This document shows positions 50,353 through 64,000 of a stretch of 64,000 nt of DNA, in pieces; the first letter of the stretch is position 1, and each line of letters begins with the position of its first letter. Location of the stretch: assembly GCF_051622035.1 (NCBI RefSeq), contig NC_135357.1:17702256-17766255 (forward strand). The letters are read 5' to 3'. This stretch comes from Arctopsyche grandis. Its lineage: Eukaryota > Arthropoda > Insecta > Trichoptera > Hydropsychidae. A program made the translations under genes and the position numbers. The notes beneath the pieces were generated by a model, which was given only the letters and a program-made list of their open reading frames with translations, had not been told where the DNA came from and did no database searches.

Positions 50353-50459
50353 TATACTTATTGGCAACTTGTATTTTATTTCATGTTTATACTGGGTAGA
50401 TACGATACGAGTGCACTTAGACAAGTGATCCGAGCGTTTTCGGACACTGACATCCGTCC

Positions 50460-50817
50460 CAGTGGCGGATGCATATGGGGGGCGCGCGTCCCCCCCTTGC
50501 GGAGCCGCCAAATGAGCATAAACGCCCTTAATGATCCTGATTCTGTTATGCAAGCCTTGTCTGTTTGTCCTATATCTGACTATCCTACTTTGCACACACT
50601 GTACAAAATTTTTGCTCGTCTACCTATATCTATTGCTACAGTAGAAATAAGTTTTTCAACATTGCGACGTACAAAGACATGTCTGAGGTCGACAATGAAG
50701 GAGGATCGACTTAATGGCTTAGCTCTGTTAAACACTCACCCTGAAATTGATTGTCCTATTGACGATGTAATTATCCAATTTGCCAGGAAGAATAGGCGCA
50801 GAGAATTCATCATTTAA
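50460..50817 (+). pseudogene. hAT transposase remnant (C-terminal dimerisation region)
   Basis: Starts with the hAT-like terminus CAGTGGCGGATGCATATGGG. About 60 bp later the reading frame enters a hAT C-terminal domain: LPISIATVEISFSTLRRTKT, then LRSTMKEDRLNGLALLN, a well-known insect and vertebrate hAT signature. The bulk of the transposase (BED finger and catalytic core) is missing, so an internal deletion joined the 5' end to the last roughly 100 codons, which end at the stop 50815-50817. No matching 3' end or target duplication was found. Confidence 0.75.
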
Positions 50818-50960
50818 GGATGAGAACCACAATTGTAACTTTTTTATATCATAAGATGGCATACGGAAAATTCACCATCAGTTACTTTAAAGAGATTGTG
50901 CCCTACCTCTTGGTCGTCCAGATTAGATTCCATTAATGAACTTCGATATTTATGGTAAAA

Positions 50961-51211
50961 GGACTACTAGTCATATGTGAACCAGTCACAAGACAACCGG
51001 TCGCTCTAAATCGGTCACACGTGATCACCCGTCACACTAAAACTGGTCACGAGAAAACTGGTCACACCTAAATAATCGACCAATTTTAAATTTTTGGGTG
51101 TGACCAGTTTTTTCGTGACCAACTTTAGTGTGACGGGTGATTACGTGTGACCGATCTAGAGCGACCGGTTGTCCTGTGACCGGTTCACATTTGACTAGTA
51201 ATCACCGAACC
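50961..51211. mobile_element. GGTCAC palindromic element, copy 2
   Basis: A 251-bp near-perfect palindrome: left arm from GGACTACTAGTCA, right arm ending TGACTAGTAATCACCGAACC. Each arm carries about six GGTCAC/GTGACC words at short intervals (AACCAGTCAC, AACCGGTCGC, TCGGTCACACG, CCCGTCACAC, TGGTCACGA, TGGTCACACC). The arms meet at an AT-rich centre near 51090. No coding potential. The termini match 42566-42743. Confidence 0.8.
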
Positions 51212-51674
51212 ATATTTATATATGTGCAGATGTTTTAAAATGTCTTACAGAAATAATTTTAAAAAGTAAAATAAATGATGAACAATCAAGCAAAGGAGAC
51301 TAGAAAAAAACGTGGAAAGTTTCAAATTTAGTCTCCTACTCGGGCTTCTTGAAAAATTCTTTGGCCTCTCGACCTTGTTTCAAAGCTCCTTCAATCAAAA
51401 GACGCCGATATTATCAGTGTGTACAGACTCCAGGGATGTTCAACTCGAGAGCACCCCGGAAGTCGGTTTTGTGAGATAGCTAGTGGTAAGCTTGGGCGGG
51501 GCCGGTTTCCTCAAGGTGCCTTCCTTCGTCGTCGGTGGTCTGGTCTCTGCTGATGACGGCTGCTCTGCTCTGTCCCTTTCTCCTTCGTAATGTGCGTGGG
51601 ATGCGTGATGTGAAAAAAGGGAGGAAATTGTATAATAATGAAAACAGGTTGTAACTCTGTTTGTATGGTGACTG

Positions 51675-51679
<5 letters not shown>
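51212..51679. other. Unassigned stretch, GC-richer toward its end
   Basis: From about 51420 base composition rises (CTCGAGAGCACCCCGGAAGT, GGGCGGGGCCGG) and continues past the TA tract to 52110. It is probably transposon-derived, but no class was recognised. Confidence 0.35.

Positions 51680-51763
<84 letters not shown>
51680..51763. repeat. (TA)n microsatellite
   Basis: AT/TA tract splitting the GC-richer 51.4-52.1 kb block; the Tyr-Ile frames through it are artefacts. Confidence 0.95.
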
Positions 51764-51767
<4 letters not shown>

Positions 51768-52110
51768 GATCAAGCAGGGGGGACAGGGGGGGGAGTAAAC
51801 AAAGTAACCACGCGTGCCTTTTGAGGTTAGCAACGCGTAGCTCAGTTGTCTGCCTTCTGGACGAAGACAGACCAGGCTTCCTCTGGTGCACACCGGACGG
51901 ATACTGGAGCTGGTCTCTAAGTATCGTCACAACCCTCACCAGCCTCTAGCTGGTGATTTCGGTGGCGAGGTGGGCCCCGTAAACACCGGGGTGTTTACGC
52001 GCCAAACCGTAGTCGAGAACTGTCAATTTGTGTTGGCTGTCAGGGTGGCCAGCACAAAAATATATCGGCCAAATCGTGGGTCGTAAGGCCACGAAAGCCG
52101 ATCATCAGAC
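51764..52110. mobile_element. GC-rich block, probable unclassified element
   Basis: Contains the near-palindrome CGTAAACACCGGGGTGTTTACG (51978-51999) and CTGGTGATTTCGGTGGCGAG. Composition differs sharply from its surroundings. It resembles untranslated transposon sequence, with no protein domain recognised. Confidence 0.3.
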
Positions 52111-53560
52111 ATAGTCTGAACACAGTGCTTAGTCTATGATTAGAAATGCATATTACGAGATCAATAATTTTATAATAAATTTGAAGAATTCGTAACAATT
52201 TCAACAAATATTGCAACAAAACAAGGATTGACGCCAAAATTGAAATGGAATCGTCAATCTCTTATCTAAAAGCACTTCGATGAACTTAGTCATGATACAC
52301 GAATCCAGAATCCATTTGAATAATTTTACAAAGATACAAGGAGACTCAGTGTAACATTGAGACTCAGTCAGACCTAGTCCCCTTGTATCCTGCTCACACA
52401 CGTCAGTAAAGCTATGCGATAAAAAACAGGGAAATTTGCACGGCACGCCACTGGTACATATTTATTTAAGAATACAATATGATGTATGCAAGTGTGGGAT
52501 CAGTGCAGTTGCGTGTATGGGAGTGCACGTTTTGTGTTGGTGGTCTTTTGTCTCAACTTGACTCAAGTGACGAGGAGGCATTCGAATCTGCCGCATACAA
52601 TATGAAAACTTTTAAAGGAAATTAAAACAAAAATTACGATTAAATTGTATATTAATAAAAAAATCAAATATCAAATTTATGATTTTATTTTAATACTCTG
52701 TTTCAGTACTGTAAAATATTACATACATACATATATGATATTTTTTTATAATACAACAATATTATACGATTTCTATATTATATAAATCATAATATCTTTA
52801 CTGTAACAATCATATTTGTTTATATTCATAAATAAGTGAAAACAAATTAAAAACAACGTCCTTAGCATACCTTAACAAATTAAAAACAACATGAAATATG
52901 TACATGAAAATAATTTTGATACAGTTTTTAATTATGTGTGCCTTTTTGGCAAAATAAAATTGATAAAACAGACCTTTTTTTTATCAATAAAAAATAAAAA
53001 TAATTGTTGAACACTAATTTTTCTATTATATGTATTTATGTACATACTTCTTACAAACTCTGTGTCCATAAATATTCCATTTCTGAATTTTTCAAAGATA
53101 ATTTTAAATGCATGTTTTAATATTATTTACCCTCACTGTATTGGCGTAAAACCTAAAAATAATATAAGAAATAAACATAAGTATTATATAACATTTAAAC
53201 AATTCAAGAATGCTGCCGAACAAAGATATGTACATATGTATATTGAATGTTACAATTTTTTAGAATTTGTTTTTAATGGAATATACATAAATATTCAGTT
53301 TACTCTGTAAATGACTACAGTGATTGATTTTGATTTTTGTGTGTAGTTGGCCACTTGCATTTCATAGGTAAAAAATTGCATCAAAGAAACAGAAAATCTT
53401 GTGTGCTGACAATCATATTATTTTTTATAACCAATCACTAGCGATATATAAATATTTTTGGCTTTGAAATCCAAATGGTTGACTACTGCGAATTAATTAC
53501 TATTAACTCTCCCCCACCAAATTATAGAATTACAAGATTTCTTGAAAAGAATAAACGTAT

Positions 53561-53758
53561 GTTCATACCTATCCAGCACGACCCGTATCCTGCAGGTGTC
53601 ATGCAAATGCGGATAGTATTCTTTGGTATATTCTATATGGACGTATTCATACTCCATTCGCGCAAGCGCATTTACGCATTCATGCGCGTCCATATAGAAT
53701 GTACCAAAGAATACTATCCGCACTTGCAGGATACGGGTCGTGCTGGATAGGTATGAAC
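53561..53758. repeat. Hairpin element with about 80-bp arms, AAGGTCYG-type family
   Basis: GTTCATACCTATCCAGCACG at the left is mirrored by CGTGCTGGATAGGTATGAAC at the right, and the arms continue through GACCCGTATCCTGCAGGTG and GCGGATAGTATTCTTTGGTA to a short loop near 53665. The outer right edge (AGACCTTAAG) links it to the family at 5888 and 12702. Confidence 0.75.
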
Positions 53759-53875
53759 AGACCTTAAGATAGGAAAAAGATCGTTTTAAACTTTTTTAAA
53801 TAAGTCTATTTTTGGGTATTCTGTGCAATAAGTGGAATGTAACATACCTATATCTTTATTCAGCTACATGATTTA

Positions 53876-58100
<4,225 letters not shown>

Positions 58101-59505
58101 ACTAAGTTTTGCAATTCCCTTGAGAGATATCTACAATACTTGAGACAGTTCGAATTGAACTTAACGTTCCGATGTGATAGAACACCGTGTATGTAATCAC
58201 TTGAAAATGTAATCAAAAGTTTCAGCCGCCTACTCTGCACTGCTGAGATCTGCTGTATGTAAGCTACTGATCGCGAAACATTTTATACATGCTATCCACC
58301 ACTCTTATCACTTCTGTAGCACGCGAATTTTTTTATTACAAATATTTGCTTGGACATTTGACAACCCAGACATTTGCGTTTGATCTGATAAATAATACAT
58401 TTAGGTTCACTATGCCATTTGGAACACATAATGTTTTTTTTAATATAAGCAAAATTGTAAACAAGGTGATGACATCGTAAACATCTAAACACACCAAACA
58501 CATCAGAAAATAGAATATAATTGAATACAAAACATATCGAGAATAACGAATTAGATTCGATATTTTTAATTCTCAATTTAAAACTATGGAAGCAGCTAGA
58601 TAATTGTATGTTTTACGTTACAATTCTTCTAAAGCAAACTGTATAAATATTTATTTTTTCGTAAGTGAATATTTAATATGTCTTTCTTTCAATGTGTATG
58701 TTTTCAAAACATAAATCAAATTGAGATAGTAGTCTCGGTAAAAAATAATGGTCTTTTCTTAAATTGCTCACCTTAGCAATTCATCATTTCATTCCATAAT
58801 CGTAGTTTTACTTTCTGCTAAAACAAAAATAAATTATCGAATGACAATCAAACAACTGTACATTTTTCAATATTTTATTAAGAAATATTTGAAATCAATG
58901 CAAATTTTTGTTCGTATATAATAATACAGAGCTCAAATGGAATCAGGAGATTTATAAAAAAAAACGTGTTACATTCAAAATGTGAATAGCTGATGCAGTA
59001 GTTTAAAAATCGAAAAAAAAAACTAGTTTTAATACATAAAGGCAAGTTGGTGAGTAAGATTATAGAAGTGGATAAGTGTGCGAAATAAAAAAAAGGTATA
59101 TTTATTTTTCATAAGGTGGAGGCGTAAATTTGTAAATCCTATCTCTTACAATTATTATCAAATCACATATTTGTTATAATTTTCATATTTAAAAAAAAAG
59201 ATGTAAGTACATTGCTACCATATTTCATGTAAATAAACAAATGAAAATATTAATTTAAAATGTTCTTTGTATATAATCGAGCTACTAATATTTATATAAT
59301 AATGTAACTGTTTATTTTATTATTTAAAAAATAAAGTAAAAATTAATTTGATATTATAAAATTTATATATTCATACTTTGACATTGACACACTTTTTGAC
59401 ATTGATCGTATAAAACAATACATAGACTATACACAATTATTCACTTATTTCTTTGTGCAATGATGATATAAAAGTATTTTTATTCTAATCATATATAGAA
59501 TATAC
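58101..59505. other. AADAT upstream flank, no gene seen
   Basis: 58100-58300 is less AT-rich and holds the AADAT 5' UTR and promoter. The rest is AT-rich. Frames at 58289-58576 on both strands look random. Confidence 0.4.
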
Positions 59506-59903
59506 GGGTCTATGTACCTCACGGGCCGGAATGTGAAATGCCGGAAAACGCAAATATCGGAAGGCAAAGATCGAAAATCGAAAGATCTTAAGTCGAAAGA
59601 TCAAAAAAAAAAAGGGTGCATGGTAAACAGTACATACTCACTTAATTTGAGCGAGCAGGATACAACAGGAACAAGAGGAACAGGCTTTTCCTCCCGTATT
59701 CTGCGCGCGCACATTAATACGGGAGGAAAAGCCTGTTCCTATTGTTCCTGTTGTATCCTTCTCGCGCAAATTAAGTAAGTATGTACCGTTTACCATGCAC
59801 CCATTTTTTTGATCTTTCGACTTACGATCTTTCGATTTTCGATCTTTGCCTTCCGATATTTGCGTTTTCCGGCGTTTCACATTCGGGCCCGTGAGGTAGA
59901 CCC
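59506..59903. mobile_element. Foldback element, copy 3, with 11-bp target duplication
   Basis: GGGTCTATGTACCTCACGGG at the left and CCCGTGAGGTAGACCC at the right. Arms of about 190 bp are near-perfect complements (AAATATCGGAAGGCAAAGAT, CTTAAGTCGAAAGATC, GGTGCATGGTAAAC, CAGGATACAACAGGAACA), so almost the whole element is a hairpin. ATAGAATATAC is repeated exactly at 59495-59505 and 59904-59914. It is the best preserved copy; the mirrored frames on both strands are its arms. Confidence 0.88.
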
Positions 59904-59914
59904 ATAGAATATAC

Positions 59915-61814
59915 ATACATCCTGAAAATATTGGACTTTACTTTTGTAGTTTTTAAGAGTAAAACAAGTTTGAATTATATTTCAACTATAAACTAATAAT
60001 TTATTTTGGGACAATATTAAATCAAAACGAGTCTAAATTAAATTTAAATCAATAAAAGATAATAATAAAAGTTTTAACTTCGAAATATGTTATTGTAAAG
60101 TTTTAAATTAAATTAATTATTTGAATTAAATTCATAAAAACATTGATGAATAAATAGAACCACTCTAGTGTGACACCTGTCAAATTTACTATTTTAATTA
60201 TAATTGAGTAGTATTGTGGAAAAAGAAGACTTCGTTTTAAAGGCTTTCCTGAATCAATTGTGTTTTATTTGTCGTTGCTAAAAATTGTTTCTTAGTTTTA
60301 CTTTACTATTGCCAAGTATTAAGATATTGATACAATAGATAATTGACTGATTTTTAAAAGGAAATGTAAAGTTTTGGCGGTATGTTAATTTGAATTGGAA
60401 AAATCTATACTGTGTGTTGTTGAATTCTAGTGCAATATGCATAAGAGTAAAATAAGCAAAATTTCTTAACAAATGTTATTATCTATACCTATTTGAAATA
60501 AAGCCCTGACAGAAAGAATTTCTAAATTACACCACAGTGAAAGTTTCAACTTCGAAATTATTATTACAAAATTTAAAAATAAGAAAAATATCTCTCGCAA
60601 CATTGAAAATATATTTCAGATTAAAAAATAAATCGAATATGAATACAAAATTACAATAAACAATAAATGTACTTTTTCAATTAAATTAATTATTGGAAAA
60701 TATAAGCATAAAATTGACAGATATTGTTCTGTTAGTTAATTGACTATCAAATCTATTTTAAAGAAGTGTTTTGGGAAATATAAATGGTTGAAACTGCAAA
60801 ATCTACCAAGATTTGCGACTAATATGTTTATATGTATGTATGTATACATATAATTCTGGTATTTGATAACTTTTTATATATTTTTAAAACATAATTACAC
60901 CACACAAATATGTATAAAACTAACATACTGAACAAATCACTATAAAATACGTATAGTTTTATTCCAATGCTCCATGGCGTGTATAATAATGCAGTAATTC
61001 CTTGCAACGAGATTAATTTTCTATGAGACTAAGTTTAAGTTTTGAAGTTGAGAAATTAAAAGGATTAAGTTACCTAAATTCGAATACATGTACACACTAC
61101 TGGAATAAGTAAGTGTTCTAAAAAAGTAGAAAAATCAGCGAATAGCGAGTAATTGCTGTAATATTAATTACATATCTACAATAGCTACAAAAATAATTTT
61201 CTATTATAAATTCCATTTGACTAAATAATAAGAATTTAAAATTTAAAGTTATAATACAACTACTTCATATTTAACTGTACTCCCCTATTTAACAATTTTC
61301 AAACATTCACAATATCCATACACATAATATGTATATTTTCGACAGTTTTCAACATAATACATTTTCATTAATTTTCTTTGTTTTTATTAAATTTTCATTT
61401 CACATCAGTTTTTGGCATAATTAAGCAATATTCAATAATTAATAGGACTCAGAAGCAGGGGAGTGCCTACAATGAAATACGTGGGCAAAGTTCAGTACTG
61501 ATTGGAATCAAATTTTACTCAAATAACTATGTGAATAGAGCTTATAAAAAAAAAACAACTTCTTACAAGCTCTACATAGTACAATCAGAAATAGATAGTG
61601 TACTCTGAGCGTTGTATTTAAGGCAAAAGCATTTTTTATATTAATTAATGATGGGCCGAAATACATACATGTATGTATGTATGTATGTATGTATTCGAAC
61701 TAAATTACTTCTAAAGGGCCTCGGATATTTATTATTTTCAACTACAATTAAACTCGTCAACTAGGAGCACTGACAATTCCTATACTGAAGAATTGGATTT
61801 TTTTATACAAATAA

Positions 61815-61853
<39 letters not shown>

Positions 61854-64000
61854 AAAGCAAATTGTTCATAACAAAGTTGTACCGTATATAACATTTATAC
61901 ATGTACATACTAAAATATGTATGTACGTATATTCAAGGCTTGCAACGTAAACTTCAAATACTGAACTGGTCGACATCACCACAAAAAAAAAATATATATA
62001 TATTGTTTCATAATTTTGTTCAATTTTCCAAAGCACCTTGGTAAAGCACAATTTTTGGTGATGTAAATATACTCAGATTACTAAATTTATTGTATAACAA
62101 TAATTTATTAAAAAATAATCTGTAAATTGTATTTACAATTGTACCATATATGTATGTATTTATCAAATAAAAATAGAATAGTTAATTAGTTTCTGTCAAG
62201 CTGAGACTATAATGTGCCGCATCATATGTACATTGAGCAATGCTGGTCAACATTATGTCAACACAAAAATATAATAATTTTGTTATTATAACTCGCATAA
62301 TTGCAAAAAAGTGCCATTTCAAATTAAGCGCATATTTTGACATCAAAATTTAATTTCATAATTTGCTGAAAAAACCAGCAAATTCTTATATGTAGATATG
62401 GAAGTTTAGTGTTTTAGTGAATAAGCAGTTCTAAATTTAAAAACAAAAAATACAACTTTTTAATTTTAATTTGAATATAGTATAAGTATTTGAAGAATTG
62501 ATTAAAGAAAATATTAGCTGCTACGCATTTTCTAACAGCTATCTGATTTAATCTACATATTTATCAACAGAAAAACACTACATACATACATCATTGAAAT
62601 TTTTATTTCATAATAAACTTATAAGAAAAAATTTAATAGCTTACATTGGTGTTTCTTAAAATATCCACAAAAGATTGCGAATATATCACAAAAAATGGCC
62701 ATTTATAAAAATTAATAATCATGCAAAATATTTTCACAGGGGCATTGACCACTAAAAATTTCCAAGCAATGGCATTTCAACTCAATGACTAAATAATTTA
62801 AGGAGCTATGTTTATGAACACTTCTTGTACTTAATTCATTCAGATAGAGTGAAAAATACACAGGAAAAATTTCTGGTTAGAACACATTTGGAAAGACAAT
62901 TTTCTGCATATATTAAGTTATCAGTTCGGACGTTTAATAAAAAATTTAAACAAACAAATTTGATCTTCCATTAATCGTTCGGTCTAACTTTTATTCTTTA
63001 ATATTATTCATGTTTATTTAAAGATATCAGTAAAACAAAACCAATGTGTTTGTAACTGCGGAAATGATATCTAAAATATAATTTTACAGTTTCGAACTCA
63101 TTTGATAGTTTCTGCATTTTTAATTATATTTTGGACGAACAACATTGTGCACAAATTTTAAAAGGTAAATTGTGTTGTAGATAAATAGATAAATAAAATT
63201 TATCTCACAACAGACTGCACCATTTTTTAACGATAAATATTATTTGAGATAGAAGTATAAAAAATTATAAATATTCTGGAAAATTAATACTCACAAATCT
63301 GCCCCCTTTCTATTTATTTATTTTCATTAGACAAATTAGACAAATATTAGGAAAGCAAACAAAGTACAATATCTTTAGTTTGCAGATGTTAAATTAAGTT
63401 ATACAAATAAACTTAAATATTAAGTATCACTTTTTCACCATAATAGAAAAATTAAATACAAGTTTGATAGAAAAACGCTGAATACAATGATATTAAATAT
63501 GATACTAAACATTTTTCATTCCTCTTAAACTTTCAAAACATTTTTAATGCATTTTGAATAAAAATGAATTAATGTAAGAGCTGTGTTCACCTATTCCACA
63601 ATTATTTTACTTTGAGATGATTCATGTAAAAGTTATAAAAATCAGCCAATATCTACTTTTATAATTCAAAATTGTAGAGTAAATTAATAATGAAAGTAGA
63701 TATTGATTTGGCATTAAATGTACCATCAAATAACACAGAATAAGATAAAAAGAACTTCGGTTCCATAATATTTAACGTTTACATCATATAAAAATTAGAA
63801 TTAAGCTGCTAAAACATACATGAACTTTTTCAATTTTGACATAATTAATATCGTAAATATAGTATAGTATTTATACATACATAATATAAAAACTTTATGA
63901 AACAGCTTAATGATTAAATAATTTTTTATTTTTATTTTATCACTTTGTATGCGAATACATATTAAACAAAACAATTGTGGAAATAAAAATGTTCACATTA
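59915..64000. other. AT-rich intergenic region, no gene seen
   Basis: About 4 kb with very low GC. Contains a CATA/GTAT run at 61662-61693, a (TA)n at 61819-61850 and poly-A/T stretches. No frame over about 90 codons and no recognisable exon, RNA gene or transposon terminus. Confidence 0.5.

Noticed and set aside
50460-52455. A complete hAT element ending at CGCCACTG near 52455
   Set aside because: Flanks ATCCGTCC and GTACATAT do not form a duplication, and a palindrome and TA tract lie between.
59512-59916. Two similar 90-residue proteins on opposite strands (also near 27 kb)
   Set aside because: They are the two arms of one palindrome read from each side, not genes.

Overview
The window is AT-rich nuclear DNA from an insect. 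The main evidence is a complete odorant receptor gene of the insect-only 7tm_6 family, alongside conserved eukaryotic genes split by many short introns with GT..AG borders. The order cannot be fixed from the sequence. The high intron density (22 coding exons in RAD50) argues against the higher flies. Mobile and simple-sequence DNA is abundant: (TA)n tracts, CATA/GTAT tetranucleotides, hAT-type MITEs, long-armed foldback elements, tRNA-derived SINEs, solo LTRs, and elements carrying (TA)n and (GTCT)n.

Layout. 0.6-12.4 kb (+): odorant receptor, nine coding exons, 386 aa, with a 4.9-kb intron full of repeats. 12.7-30.1 kb: no recognised host gene; it holds MITEs, a decayed transposase, an isolated CpG island near 23.4-23.9 kb that may be an unseen gene's promoter, a cluster of microsatellite-bearing elements (24.2-26.0 kb), a 140-bp degenerate tandem repeat, a foldback element and two long inverted repeats. 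30.2-36.9 kb (+): RAD50, 22 exons, 1309 aa. 37.1-39.7 kb (-): COG8, seven exons, 567 aa, convergent with RAD50 and carrying a solo LTR in an intron. 40.4-41.3 kb (+): TMEM126, divergent from COG8. 45.4-48.2 kb (-): AMMECR1 from a CpG-island promoter; an in-frame TAG is followed by 226 further open codons. 48.6-50.8 kb: a nested transposon stack (foldback element holding a solo LTR and a hAT MITE). 53.9-58.1 kb (-): kynurenine/aminoadipate aminotransferase with a probable mitochondrial presequence, 458 aa. 58.1-64 kb: very AT-rich, with one more foldback element.

The genes do not form a pathway. They are a receptor, a DNA-repair ATPase, a Golgi tether subunit, a mitochondrial membrane protein, a conserved protein of unsettled function and a mitochondrial aminotransferase. 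All exon junctions were set by hand from splice consensus, frame and family similarity, and every coding total is a whole number of codons. The most notable observations are the AMMECR1 extension beyond its stop codon, and several MITE/foldback families that can be delimited by target-site duplications within this window.
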